Positions 42,135 through 50,696 of a DNA stretch of 64,000 nucleotides are shown one piece after another (within the stretch, counting starts at the first letter, position 1; every line of letters starts with the position of its first letter). Below the pieces are notes generated by a model, which was not told the DNA's origin, ran no database searches, and worked only from the letters and a program-made list of their open reading frames with translations. Location of the stretch: NCBI GenBank assembly GCA_934792625.1, contig CAKVON010000004.1, positions 1-64,000 of the forward strand, read 5' to 3'. Made by a program: the position numbers and the translations under genes. This DNA is from an uncultured Atopobiaceae bacterium (GTDB taxonomy: Bacteria; Actinomycetota; Coriobacteriia; Coriobacteriales; Atopobiaceae).

Positions 42135-42632
42135 CTACCAGGGCACGTTGTTGGTCGTGTTGCGCGGGCCGGAGTTCTCGTCGAGGGTCTGGCGGACGCG
42201 CTCGACGGTGCTCGTGAGCGACTTGAGGTTGTCCTCGAGGTGCGCCAGGACGGACTGCGCGTACTCCTCGGCGTTGTAGCGGGTGTCACGCTCGTACTGC
42301 TGGGCCTGGTCGCGGATGTCATCGGCCTGCGACTGGGCCAGGCGGACGACCTCCTGGTCGCCGGCGAGGATCATGGCCTGCTGCTGGGCATCGGCGACGA
42401 TGGCGTCGGCCTGCTGCTGGGCACGCGCCAGAAGCTCGCCCTGCTCCTTGAGGATGCGACGGGCGTCGGAGAACTCCTGCGGGAAGATTCGGCGAATTTC
42501 GTCGAGAATCTCGTAGACGTCCTGCTGGTCCACGATCTTCTTCTGGCCGCCGCCGGTGAGCGGCGACTTGGCCTCGGTCACGATCTGCTCGAGCTCGTCG
42601 ATCAGGCTCTCAATCTCCTCACCTGGCTGCAT
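42135..42632 (-). CDS. SepIVA/DivIVA-like coiled-coil protein
   Basis: This 165-residue, mostly helical protein has long Gln/Ala/Glu-rich coiled coils (ARAQQQADAIVADAQQQAMILAG, split at about 75-97; then ERDTRYNAEEYAQSVLAHLEDN). Coriobacterial homologues are often labelled 'ATPase', but no nucleotide-binding motif is visible. In mycobacteria the septal DivIVA-like protein SepIVA is encoded beside a DUF177 gene upstream of rnc-smc-ftsY, the same neighbourhood as here. A role in cell division or envelope growth is inferred from that. GAAAGGAG precedes ATG 42632. Confidence 0.7.
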   Translation of the reverse strand: MQPGEEIESLIDELEQIVTEAKSPLTGGGQKKIVDQQDVYEILDEIRRIFPQEFSDARRILKEQGELLARAQQQADAIVADAQQQAMILAGDQEVVRLAQSQADDIRDQAQQYERDTRYNAEEYAQSVLAHLEDNLKSLTSTVERVRQTLDENSGPRNTTNNVPW

Positions 42633-42716
42633 CCGGGTCTCCTTTCGTGAGAGCAATCGCGTAAATGCCGACGGCTCCTAGGCACCGTCGCCACACAAAT
42701 TTCCATTCAACGGTTC

Positions 42717-42744
42717 AGCTTATCAGATTAGCGCATGCCAACAA
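42717..42744 (-). promoter_or_regulatory. promoter of the sepIVA-like/DUF177 genes
   Basis: TTGTTG (minus strand, 42739-42744), 16-base spacer, TAAGCT (42717-42722). A leader hairpin GCGACGG/CCGTCGGC (about 42667-42692) lies between it and the gene. Confidence 0.5.
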
Positions 42745-42798
42745 GGCGTGTGAGCAGCGCCCATCCCATCCACACGGGCGAGAAGTGCGCACCACTCC

Positions 42799-43314
42799 TC
42801 AGCGGAAGCCGTAATGGGCGCGCAGGCGCCTCTCCACACAAGGCGGCACGAGCAAGCCGACGTTTCCGCCAAGGCCCGCCAGCTCGCGGACGACCGAGGA
42901 CGAGACGCAGCCGAGCTCGGGACTCGACATGACGAAGATGCTCTCGATGTCGGGGGCGAGCCTCGCGTTGAGGTCGGCCTGCTGCAGCTCGTACTCGAAG
43001 TCCGTGGTGGCACGCAGGCCCTTGACCACGGCGCCGGCGCCATGCTCGTGGCAGAAGTCGACGAGAAGCCCCGTCAGGGGCAGGACGTCCACGCCCTCCA
43101 CGTCCTTCTCGGCAAGGGCCTCCCGAATCATGTCGACGCGCTCATCCAGGGAAAACGTCGGACCGGTTCCGTTCTTGCCCTGCGAGGCCGCCACCGCGAC
43201 GCTCACGTGCGGGCAGAAGCGGGTCGCACGCTCGATGACGTCAAGGTGGCCCAGGGTCACCGGGTCGAACGTTCCGGGCACGACAACGTGCCTGATGTCG
43301 GTCTGGTTGCCCAT
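42799..43314 (-). CDS. coaD: phosphopantetheine adenylyltransferase
   Basis: This 171-residue enzyme catalyses the penultimate step of coenzyme A synthesis. It has the nucleotidyltransferase motif GTFDPVTLGH (14-23), VKGLRATTDFEYE, and SSSVVREL near the C-terminus. Its ATG directly follows the rsmD stop (TAGATG); rsmD-coaD is a near-universal pair. Confidence 0.96.
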   Translation of the reverse strand: MGNQTDIRHVVVPGTFDPVTLGHLDVIERATRFCPHVSVAVAASQGKNGTGPTFSLDERVDMIREALAEKDVEGVDVLPLTGLLVDFCHEHGAGAVVKGLRATTDFEYELQQADLNARLAPDIESIFVMSSPELGCVSSSVVRELAGLGGNVGLLVPPCVERRLRAHYGFR

Positions 43315-43899
43315 CTAGTCGCGCACCCCCTCGATACGAAGCAGGTCGACGCAGGTCGTGCCGTAACGCTTCTGCTTGACGACGCTCGACCCACACGAGA
43401 GCGACAGCTCGGGACCGCCACTCGAGCGCTCGTAGAGGACGAGGCACCCGTCGGCCAGAAGGCCGGCGGCGGCAAGCGAATCCACGAGGCCCCCGACCTG
43501 ACCCGCGTCGGTCGCGTAGGGAGGGTCGAGCGCCACGACGCCGAAGGGTGCCCCGGGCATGCGGCCGGACGCGGCGAGCCTGAAGGCATCGCCGCAGACG
43601 ACGCGCGCCTGCGAGGATGCGCCCAGACCAGAAACGTTGGCCCTGAGCAGCTGCGCGTTTCGCCTGTCGGAGTCGACCAACGTGGCGGAGCCGGCCCCTC
43701 GCGAGACGAGCTCGAGGCCGATCGCCCCCGAGCCGGCGAAGGCGTCGAGAACGCTGACCCCCGACAGGTCAAGGTCATATGCAGACAGGACCATCGAGGC
43801 CATTGCCTCGCGCACGCGATCGGTCGTCGGGCGCGTCACGTCGCGCCCCGACGGTGCGTCGAAGGGCTTTCCCCTCCACTTGCCACCAACTATCCTCAC
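43315..43899 (-). CDS. rsmD: 16S rRNA (guanine-966 N2) methyltransferase RsmD
   Basis: This 194-residue Rossmann-fold methyltransferase has MRIVGGKWRG at the start, the SAM site VLDAFAGSGAIGLELVSRGA and the catalytic DPPY. The GTG at 43899 overlaps the recG stop by 4 bases (GTGA) with GGAG 5 bases upstream. Confidence 0.94.
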   Translation of the reverse strand: MRIVGGKWRGKPFDAPSGRDVTRPTTDRVREAMASMVLSAYDLDLSGVSVLDAFAGSGAIGLELVSRGAGSATLVDSDRRNAQLLRANVSGLGASSQARVVCGDAFRLAASGRMPGAPFGVVALDPPYATDAGQVGGLVDSLAAAGLLADGCLVLYERSSGGPELSLSCGSSVVKQKRYGTTCVDLLRIEGVRD

Positions 43900-46085
43900 G
43901 AACGCTCCATTTCCTCAAAGTAACCCCCGAACCTACGCCTGATCTCGAAGGCGAGCGGCGCGTACGGGGCAGATTCCAACTCGGGATCGGCCGAGGCGAT
44001 TCCACGCGCGTCATGGAATGCGGCGCGCACGAGGTCGTCGTCGGCGACAAGGTCGACATGGCGAAGGGTTACCCCACCCGACTGCCTATACCCAAGGACC
44101 TCGCCCTCGTGGCGAAGCTCCAGGTCCCTCTGCGCAAGCTCCATCCCGTCGGAGGTGCGCTCGAGCGCGGACAGGCGACGGCGCGCGGGCGTGCCCTTGC
44201 GCGCGGTGGTGCCCAGAAACACCCGCCCCGCATGGCTGCCGCGACCCACTCGACCGCGCAGCTGGTGCAGGGTCGCCAGGCCAAACCGGTCGGCGTCGTG
44301 CACGAGCATGACGGTGGCCTCGGGCACGTCGACACCTACCTCGATGACGGTCGTCGACACCAAGACGTCAATGTCGCCCGCGCGGAACCGTTCCATCACA
44401 CGGTCCTTCTCGACGGCGGGCATGCGACCCGTGAGAAGGCCGATGCGCAGGCCGCGCAGCAGGGATATCTCGAGCTCGCGCGCCACCGAGGTCGCCGAGT
44501 GCGCGGGCCTTCGGCTGCCATGGGCCCCCTCCGGCGCCGCGTCGTCGGGCATGTCGTCGCCCTCGTCCGCGTCGTCGATGAGGGGGCACACGACGTAGGC
44601 GCGCCGCCCCGCGCCCACGGCCTCGCGGATGGCCCCGTAGGCGATGTCGAGGTTCTCGGGTGCCAGTACCTCGGTCGTGACACCCGCCCCGACAACCGGT
44701 CGATGCGCGATGCGCGAGAGCGACATGTCGCCATAGACCGAGAGCGCGAGCGTGCGCGGGATGGGCGTGGCGCTCATCGCGAGAAGGTCGGCGCCAGGGC
44801 CCTTCCTCCTGAGGGCCGCGCGCTGGTCGACGCCAAAGCGGTGCTGCTCGTCGATCACGACCAGAGACAGCCTGCGGAAGCGCACGTCGCTGGAGAGAAG
44901 TGCCGTCGTGCCGAAGGCGACGTCGATGTCGCCCGTGGCAAATGCCGCGGTCGAGTGCGCACGCTCCTCGACGGGGGTCGACCCCACGAGGATGGCCCAA
45001 CGGATGCCCGCACGATCGAGCAGCGGACCGAGCTTCTCGGCATACTGGCGCGCCAGGACCGAGGTAGGGGCCATCATCGCGGCCTGGGTGCCGGTGTCCG
45101 CGACGGCGGCAAGGGCAAAGGCGGCCACGGCGGTCTTTCCGGTGCCGACGTCGCCCAGAAGCAGGCGGTTCATGACCTCCCCCGACGCCATGTCGGAGAA
45201 GATCTCGCGAACCGCCGCGTCCTGCTCGTCAGAAAGCTCGAACGGCATGGCCCGGCGCAGGGCCGCGACATGTGCCCCGGCAACCTCGTGGCGCGTCGGC
45301 GAGATGCCCCGCTGCGAGATGCGCCGCCTGGCGAGAAGGGCCACCTGCAGGCAGAGCAGCTCGTCGTAGGCAAGGCGTCGGCGGGCGCACTCGGCCGAGT
45401 CGGCGTCCGACGGGAAGTGCGCCTCGCGCAGCGCGCGGGCAAGCGTCATGAGGCCGCGCCGCGCGACGAGGCCGGCGGGGAGATAGTCGCAGACGTCCCC
45501 GTGCACCGCAAGCGCACACGACTCGATCCTGCGCATCCACGCCGCCGACAGTCCCTCGCTCAGGCGGTGCACGGGCAGGATGCGCGAGAACGAGGCCGCG
45601 TCGGAGTCGGACGACAGCACCTCGTGGTAGGGCGATGTCATCCTCTTGAAGCCATACGAGAAGCTCACGGTGCCCGAAAGGGCAACGACGTCACCCCTCT
45701 TGACCTGCTCGGCAATCCAGGGCTGCTTGAAGAACACGGCCATGATCACGCCCGTGGCGTCGACCACGGCAAGCTCGACCACGCTCATGCGCGGCTTGGG
45801 CCGCTTGAGGGTCACACGGTCGACGGTGCCCACGACGGTGGCCTCACGACCCACGTCGGCAAGGGCGATGTCGACCCTATGAGAGAAGTCCTGGTAGCGA
45901 TGGGGAATCTCGAGAAGGACGTCGCGAACGCTGCGCAGGCCCATGCGCTCGAGGGCCTCGGCGCGGGCGCCCGAGACATAGCGAAGATGCGACGGATCGT
46001 CGCCAAGCGAGACGGTTCGCTTGGGACGGTCCGCCGCATCCCCGATGCACGGGAGGCAGCCGCTGGGCACGCGGGCGTCCCCCAT
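43896..46085 (-). CDS. recG: ATP-dependent DNA helicase RecG
   Basis: This 729-residue helicase remodels stalled forks and Holliday junctions. An N-terminal wedge/OB region (TVVGTVDRV..) precedes the helicase core with Walker A GDVGTGKTAVA, the DEQH box VIDEQHRFGVDQR, SATPIPRTLAL, and motif VI HQLRGRVGRG. It follows fakA by 3 bases (TAGCCCATG) without an obvious ribosome-binding site. The fakA-recG-rsmD-coaD order is common in Gram-positives. Confidence 0.96.
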   Translation of the reverse strand: MGDARVPSGCLPCIGDAADRPKRTVSLGDDPSHLRYVSGARAEALERMGLRSVRDVLLEIPHRYQDFSHRVDIALADVGREATVVGTVDRVTLKRPKPRMSVVELAVVDATGVIMAVFFKQPWIAEQVKRGDVVALSGTVSFSYGFKRMTSPYHEVLSSDSDAASFSRILPVHRLSEGLSAAWMRRIESCALAVHGDVCDYLPAGLVARRGLMTLARALREAHFPSDADSAECARRRLAYDELLCLQVALLARRRISQRGISPTRHEVAGAHVAALRRAMPFELSDEQDAAVREIFSDMASGEVMNRLLLGDVGTGKTAVAAFALAAVADTGTQAAMMAPTSVLARQYAEKLGPLLDRAGIRWAILVGSTPVEERAHSTAAFATGDIDVAFGTTALLSSDVRFRRLSLVVIDEQHRFGVDQRAALRRKGPGADLLAMSATPIPRTLALSVYGDMSLSRIAHRPVVGAGVTTEVLAPENLDIAYGAIREAVGAGRRAYVVCPLIDDADEGDDMPDDAAPEGAHGSRRPAHSATSVARELEISLLRGLRIGLLTGRMPAVEKDRVMERFRAGDIDVLVSTTVIEVGVDVPEATVMLVHDADRFGLATLHQLRGRVGRGSHAGRVFLGTTARKGTPARRRLSALERTSDGMELAQRDLELRHEGEVLGYRQSGGVTLRHVDLVADDDLVRAAFHDARGIASADPELESAPYAPLAFEIRRRFGGYFEEMERS

Positions 46086-46088
46086 GGG

Positions 46089-47762
46089 CTACTCGATGGA
46101 GAAGATGACGGGATAGAGGGGCTGCTCGCCGCGGTGGGCGTCGACCTCGAGGTCGGGCTGGGCCTGCTCGATGGCGTCGCACAGGGCCTCGAAGGCGTCG
46201 TCGTCGAGGTCGCAGCCGGCCAGGATGGTGAGGGTGTCGCCCTCCTCCTCGTCCTGCATCTTGGAGATGATGTCGAGGGTCACGGCGGTAACGTCGCTGC
46301 CGACCGAGACAATCGCGCCGTCGACGATGCCCATGACGTCGCCGTCGTGGATGGGGGTTCCGTCGGCAGCGGCGGAGTCACGCACCGCGCTGGTGACCTC
46401 ACCGTCGCGAACGTCGGCAAGTGCGTCGGTCATGGCCTGGGCATTGTCCTCGAGCGAGGCGGTGTCGTCGACGACGAACATGGCGGCAAAGGCCTGCGGG
46501 ACGGTCTTGGTGGGAACGACGGCGACCTCGCACTCGTCGCAAGCGGTCGCGGCGGCCTCGGCGGTCATGCGGATGTTGCCGTTGTTGGGAAGGACGATGA
46601 CGCTCTTGGCGTTGACCTTCTCGATGGCCGCCAGGATGTCTGCCGTGGCGGGGTTCATGGTCTGACCACCGGACACGACCACGTCGACGCCGAGGGACTT
46701 GAGGATCTCCGCCTCGCCGGAGCCGGCCGCAACGGCAACGAAGCCGAGGTCCTTACGCTCGCGGACGGGCTCGGAAGCGGCCTCGGCGGCCTTGTCGTCG
46801 GCAATCTTGGCGGTGCGGTCGTGGGCCTCCATGTCCATGTTGTGGATGAAGACCTCGTAGACCTGGCCGTAGCCAAGCATGTACTCGAGGACCTTGTTCG
46901 GCTCGTTGGAGTGGACGTGGACCTTGAAGTCAGGGAACGAGCCGACCACGAGCTCGCAGTCGCCCAGGGTGGCAAGGTGCGCGAGAGCGGCATCCGGGTC
47001 GAAGCCCTCTTCGGCCTTGAAGAGGAACTCGTTGCAGTAGCGGAACTCCGAGCCCTCCCAGTCGTCGTTGAGCTCGATCTGGACCCTGTCGTCGACGTGG
47101 CCCTTGGCCGCCGCGTCGGAGGAGATGGTCGGGTTGAAGTCGACGGTCTCGGAGCCACCGAGGGCGGCGTTGACGAAGGCCTCGAGGAACGTGGCGAAGC
47201 CGTAGGCGCCCGAGTCGACGACTCCGTTCTCCTTGAGGACGGGGAGAAGGTCGGGCGTGCGCGCGACGGACTCGTACGCCTCGACGACGATGGCGGCGAG
47301 CGTCTCGCTGACGCCGAGCCTCTCGATGGCGCAGCGGTCGGCGCGGGCGGAAACGTCGCGGATGACGGTGAGGATCGTGCCCTCGACGGGCTTGCGGACC
47401 GCCTTGAAGGCGACCTTCACGCTGTTGCGGAAGGCGGAGGCGATGTCTGCGGAGGTCACCGGGTCGTGGGCGCCGACGAGTCCCTCAGCCATGCCGCGAA
47501 GAATCTGGCTCGTGATGACGCCGGAGTTGCCGCGGGCTCCCATGAGGGAGCCGTGCGTGATGGCCTTGGCAACGGCCTCCATGTCGGCGTCGGCGGGAAG
47601 GGCCTCGACCTCCTTGACGACCGTGCCAAGGGTGAGCGACATGTTGGTGCCCGTGTCACCATCGGGCACGGGGAATACGTTGAGCTTGTTGATCTCCTCG
47701 GCCTTGTCGGCGACAACCTTTGCCGCGACGGGGAAACAGGCCTTGATGACGGAAGCAATCAT
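46089..47762 (-). CDS. fakA: DAK-domain fatty acid kinase FakA-like protein
   Basis: This 557-residue protein has an N-terminal DhaL/DAK2 kinase domain with VFPVPDGDTGTNMS (about 29-42) and GARGNSGVI, and a C-terminal DAK1/DegV-like region. In S. aureus FakA phosphorylates fatty acids bound to a FakB partner for phospholipid synthesis; no fakB lies in this window. The ATG at 47762 has GAGG about 10 bases upstream; the open frame continues into the Asp23 gene but is not FakA-like there. Confidence 0.88.
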   Translation of the reverse strand: MIASVIKACFPVAAKVVADKAEEINKLNVFPVPDGDTGTNMSLTLGTVVKEVEALPADADMEAVAKAITHGSLMGARGNSGVITSQILRGMAEGLVGAHDPVTSADIASAFRNSVKVAFKAVRKPVEGTILTVIRDVSARADRCAIERLGVSETLAAIVVEAYESVARTPDLLPVLKENGVVDSGAYGFATFLEAFVNAALGGSETVDFNPTISSDAAAKGHVDDRVQIELNDDWEGSEFRYCNEFLFKAEEGFDPDAALAHLATLGDCELVVGSFPDFKVHVHSNEPNKVLEYMLGYGQVYEVFIHNMDMEAHDRTAKIADDKAAEAASEPVRERKDLGFVAVAAGSGEAEILKSLGVDVVVSGGQTMNPATADILAAIEKVNAKSVIVLPNNGNIRMTAEAAATACDECEVAVVPTKTVPQAFAAMFVVDDTASLEDNAQAMTDALADVRDGEVTSAVRDSAAADGTPIHDGDVMGIVDGAIVSVGSDVTAVTLDIISKMQDEEEGDTLTILAGCDLDDDAFEALCDAIEQAQPDLEVDAHRGEQPLYPVIFSIE

Positions 47763-47809
47763 GTGTTGGGTCCTCGATCTGTGATGGTTCGTCTCGTGTA
47801 CGTTGGCTG

Positions 47810-48154
47810 CTAGTGCGTGCGCATGCCCTCGATGTGGACGCGGACGTCGACATCGGAGATCTCGGCGATGCGCTTGAGCAGGAACTGCACGTTGTCGGAA
47901 AGGTTCTTGGAGACGGACGCCATGTTGACGCCCTGCTCGACGATCACGTGCATGTCTACGACGAGGCGGCCTTCCTGCTGGGAGACGTCGATGCCGCGAC
48001 GAAGCCCGTTGAGGGGCAGCAGGCGGGCGACGCCCTCGTTGGCGTCGGTGACGGCCATGCCGACGATGCCGTAGCACTCCATGGCGGCATAACCGGCAAG
48101 GTCGGAGATGCAGTCGTTCGAGACCTTAAGCGTTCCGGGAATGGCGGTGGGCAT
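47810..48154 (-). CDS. Asp23/Gls24-family envelope protein (YloU-like)
   Basis: This 114-residue protein has the family pattern ISDLAGYAAMECYGIVGMA and VDMHVIVEQGVNMASVSKNL. Asp23 proteins form membrane-associated assemblies linked to cell-wall stress, and YloU copies precede fakA (YloV) in many Firmicutes, as here. GGAG precedes ATG 48154. A TATACT -10 hexamer at 48263-48268 is the likely promoter, without a good -35. Confidence 0.9.
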   Translation of the reverse strand: MPTAIPGTLKVSNDCISDLAGYAAMECYGIVGMAVTDANEGVARLLPLNGLRRGIDVSQQEGRLVVDMHVIVEQGVNMASVSKNLSDNVQFLLKRIAEISDVDVRVHIEGMRTH

Positions 48155-48380
48155 GCCTTCTCCTCTCGGTCGGCGCCCGCACAGCCCTCGCTGCGACGCA
48201 CTCGCCATGGAGGGTGGGTGCGCATATTCGGACGCCGTCTTCTCAAACTTGAACAACTTGTTAGTATAGCCGTTGCGGTACCTGCCTTCGCGTGCGCGAG
48301 GGCATGCGAGCATACACAGACCATAAGGGGCCTCGAATAGAACCCTCTTGGATTAATTTGCTCGTAGTTGTGGAGGTACC

Positions 48381-48408
48381 TTGCATGGGAAAATCCCTGT
48401 GCTATATT
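48381..48408 (+). promoter_or_regulatory. promoter of rpmB
   Basis: TTGCAT (48381-48386), 16-base spacer, TATATT (48403-48408), with TG one base before the -10. It is the strongest plus-strand promoter seen in the window. Confidence 0.8.
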
Positions 48409-48465
48409 TATCCAGCTATGTGTCATCGCGTGCGCGAGAGCGCCGCTGCAACGGAGGTTTTAACC

Positions 48466-48654
48466 ATGTCGAAGGTTTGTGAGATCTGCGGTAAGCACGC
48501 TGTCGCCGGTCGTTCGGTCAGCCACTCGCACCGCGTCGTCAACCGCAAGTTCAAGCCCAACATCCAGCACGTCAGCGTTGTCGTCGACGGTCACCGTCAG
48601 AAGATGAACGTCTGCACCACGTGCCTGAAGTCTGGCAAGGTTGCTCGCTCCTAA
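48466..48654 (+). CDS. rpmB: 50S ribosomal protein L28 (zinc form)
   Basis: This 62-residue L28 has MSKVCEICGK and the core RRxxKPN-like NRKFKPNIQHV. C5, C8, C50 and C53 form a zinc site. GGAGG lies 8 bases before ATG 48466. It is monocistronic, with a strong promoter and a T-run terminator. Confidence 0.97.
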   Translation: MSKVCEICGKHAVAGRSVSHSHRVVNRKFKPNIQHVSVVVDGHRQKMNVCTTCLKSGKVARS

Positions 48655-48683
48655 GACGCGATAAGCCTCACATTGAACTTTCT

Positions 48684-48709
48684 GGGTCGCCTTCGGGCGG
48701 CCCTTTTTT
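48684..48709 (+). terminator. Rho-independent terminator of rpmB
   Basis: GGGTCGCC pairs with GGCGGCCC (one G-U) across a short TTCG-type loop, followed by a six-T run. Confidence 0.9.
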
Positions 48710-48734
48710 GTTGACAGACAATGGCCCAGCCGGA

Positions 48735-48767
48735 GCACGAGAAGCGTGCGACGTCAGACGGGGCCAC
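48735..48767 (+). repeat. 33-bp direct repeat, copy A
   Basis: Starts GCACGAGAAGCGTGCG and ends GACGGGGCCAC; 31 of 33 bases are identical to copy B at 49140-49172. The two copies bracket the array of 23-bp repeats. Confidence 0.85.
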
Positions 48768-48788
48768 TACAAGCGGACGGGTGCCTGC

Positions 48789-49131
48789 GCCAAGCAAATG
48801 GGTTTTCTTACAGCCAGGCATCACCGCGCGCCAGGGAAACAGAGTTTCTTACCACCCGACACATCGGCGATATGGGGCTCGCGTACCCACGGATAGCCGC
48901 TGCCGACAAAACCGCAGGTAGATAGACTGGACATCTGTGTCGTCCTAATTGGATTGAGGACTTACCGAGCCGATGGGCCCCGAAAACCGTAAGTAAACCC
49001 ATTTGCGTGGCAGAAGGCTCATCCGGTCTGTAAGAAAACTCGCTTTCCTGGCACGGAGAATCGAGTCGGCGTAAGAAAAGCGGCTTGCCTGGCAAATAGC
49101 AGCGCCCCATACGGAAACCCACTTGTTTGGC
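48789..49131. repeat. array of six imperfect 23-bp repeats with 41-bp period
   Basis: Units are at 48789-48811 and 48830-48852 (plus orientation) and at 48989-49011, 49030-49052, 49071-49093 and 49109-49131 (minus orientation). Each begins GCCA and ends near TTTCTTAC (orientation-corrected), with a more variable middle; the best pair matches 21 of 23. Start-to-start spacing is 41, then 41, 41 and 38. No coding frame follows the period (41 is not a multiple of 3). The region from 48710 to 49226 has no recognisable gene; 48853-48988 shows no clear unit. Confidence 0.85.
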
Positions 49132-49139
49132 ACGGGGAA

Positions 49140-49172
49140 GCACGAGACGCGTGCGATGTCAGACGGGGCCAC
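49140..49172 (+). repeat. 33-bp direct repeat, copy B
   Basis: 31 of 33 bases match copy A (48735-48767). Its last part forms the left arm of the hairpin at 49162-49191. Confidence 0.85.
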
Positions 49173-49191
49173 CCTATCGGACGGCCCCGTC
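49162..49191 (-). terminator. hairpin downstream of thiN, possible terminator
   Basis: Perfect 9-bp stem GACGGGGCC / GGCCCCGTC with a 12-nt loop. It lies 35 bases past the thiamine pyrophosphokinase stop; no U-run follows. Confidence 0.45.
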
Positions 49192-49226
49192 ACACAACAA
49201 CCTATATAACAGTCAACGGCATTCGC

Positions 49227-49949
49227 TCAGTCGCGCAGAAAGACCGCCACCGCACCCGAATGGCATTCGACCTCGTCGCCCTCATGCTCCACGACATTCG
49301 AGACGCCGAGGTCGGACAGGACCGGCATGGCGGCATGATCGAGTTCCCAACGTAGGCCGCGCTCACTCGCAACGGTGTCGGCGGCAATGGCCACGACGGA
49401 GACGGTGCGGCCGACATCGCCCGCGCAGGCCCTCCACACGCGCCTCCCCTCGGGAGCGAGGACATGGCATTCGAAACCATCCTCCACGAGTATGGGATCA
49501 AGGTCGGCATACTCGCACATCGCACCAAACACCCCGAGAAAGTGGTCGGGCCTTCCGCCCGAAGAGCAGGTCAGGAACACCCTGGGCAACCTCGACCCGT
49601 TCGCGAGCACACGCTTCTCGGCACGGTTGGTGGCGTCGAGCTCGCCCTTGGGGTCGCGAAGAAGCCGCAGGGCAAGGCCAAGGTCCGTGTAGTCCTTCTG
49701 CGTGGTGAACGTGCGGACGGCACAGCCCATCCCGTCGAGTCGCGCCAGCGAGGTGGACGACGCGCTGTCCGCGTCCCCCACGAAGTCGTCCGGCGCCACA
49801 CCGGCCGCGATGCAGGCATCCAGGCCGCGATCGACCGCCACCACACGGTCGGCGTCAGACGCGAGCCTGCGGAGAAGTTCCGGCGAGCTCGGTTCGGGCG
49901 AGCCCGCGACGACGAGCACCCGCTCGCGCGGGTGGCACTCCCGCGCCAC
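49227..49949 (-). CDS. thiN: thiamine pyrophosphokinase
   Basis: This 240-residue enzyme forms thiamine diphosphate from thiamine and ATP. It shows VAVDRGLDACIAAGVAPDDFVGDADS (about 37-62, motif DFVGDADS), TQKDYTDLGLAL and SSGGRPDHFLG, the family landmarks. The GTG at 49949 lies 2 bases after the HAD gene stop without a clear ribosome-binding site, suggesting coupling. Confidence 0.9.
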   Translation of the reverse strand: MARECHPRERVLVVAGSPEPSSPELLRRLASDADRVVAVDRGLDACIAAGVAPDDFVGDADSASSTSLARLDGMGCAVRTFTTQKDYTDLGLALRLLRDPKGELDATNRAEKRVLANGSRLPRVFLTCSSGGRPDHFLGVFGAMCEYADLDPILVEDGFECHVLAPEGRRVWRACAGDVGRTVSVVAIAADTVASERGLRWELDHAAMPVLSDLGVSNVVEHEGDEVECHSGAVAVFLRD

Positions 49950-49951
49950 GG

Positions 49952-50623
49952 CTAGTCGAGGCCCTGCAGCAGCGACAGGCTGACGTCGTCGTACTCGTTC
50001 GAGAAGACGCGACTGTGCTCGCGGGCGAACTTCTCGTCACGCCCGTCATGGTCGTTGTGGATGCAGACGTTGGGGAAGCCGGCACGCTCCGAGGTGGTCA
50101 GGCCGAAGGGTGCGTCCTCGAAGACCCAAGTCGTCTCGCGCCGGGTGCCGAGCTTCTCGAGGGCCTGGAAGTAGATCTCGGGCTCCTCCTTGGAGAGGCC
50201 CAGGTCCTCCGCGCTCACGATGCCGACGAAGAAGTCGCGCAGCCCATGGACGCGCAGGCAAAGGTCGACCTCGGAGGCTCCCGTCGACGAGGCGACGATC
50301 ATCGGGATGCCGGCGTCGGCGAGGCTCTGGAGGAACGCGCGCGTGCCGTCGTAGGGCTTGACCGTGTGCTCGTAGCCCTCGCGCACGAGCTGACGCAGCT
50401 CCTCGAAGAGCTCCTCGGCAGTGGCATCGATGCCCAGCTCAAGCCCAAGCTCGCGGCACTCATCGGGAACGCTCAGCGGCTCGCACCTGTCCACCAGGGC
50501 GCAGACGCGCTCGTCCTTGGGAAAGCCGTGCCTATCGAGAAGGTCGTAGAACAGGGTCTCCCACATGGGCATGGAGTCGACGAGGGTGCCGTCGCAGTCG
50601 AAGATTGCTCCGGTGATTGCCAT
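49952..50623 (-). CDS. HAD-superfamily hydrolase (beta-phosphoglucomutase-like)
   Basis: This 223-residue HAD enzyme has motif I FDCDGTLVDS, motif II SST, a conserved lysine (GLSKEEPEIY) and motif III FEDAPFG. A helical cap (about 20-85) places it with beta-phosphoglucomutase and phosphoglycolate phosphatase relatives. Substrate unknown. The frame extends further upstream, but the ATG at 50623 with GGAAAGG upstream fits the motif position. The promoter is at 50697-50725. It is cotranscribed with thiN. Confidence 0.88.
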   Translation of the reverse strand: MAITGAIFDCDGTLVDSMPMWETLFYDLLDRHGFPKDERVCALVDRCEPLSVPDECRELGLELGIDATAEELFEELRQLVREGYEHTVKPYDGTRAFLQSLADAGIPMIVASSTGASEVDLCLRVHGLRDFFVGIVSAEDLGLSKEEPEIYFQALEKLGTRRETTWVFEDAPFGLTTSERAGFPNVCIHNDHDGRDEKFAREHSRVFSNEYDDVSLSLLQGLD

Positions 50624-50696
50624 GGATGCGTACCTTTCCGTCGTGGGCGGGACAGTCGCACGACGGGCGTCGGCGCTGCCGCGATTTGTCCGCCCC

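Noticed and set aside
43779-47813. Very long plus-strand open frame opposite recG and fakA
   Set aside because: It mirrors real genes in GC-rich DNA; the predicted protein is Gly/Ala/Asp/Val-rich low complexity without domains. Similar mirror frames opposite infB, ileS, leuS and smc were dropped for the same reason.
47763-48077. N-terminal extension of FakA
   Set aside because: It overlaps the Asp23-family gene in another frame; the family start and a ribosome-binding site are at 47762.
48789-49131. CRISPR array
   Set aside because: Repeats are only 23 bp and imperfect, spacers about 18 bp, orientation changes within the array, and no cas gene is near.
48808-49193. Small protein genes across the repeat array
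   Set aside because: Open frames here have no ribosome-binding site, atypical codon use and no family similarity, and the 41-bp period breaks any reading frame.
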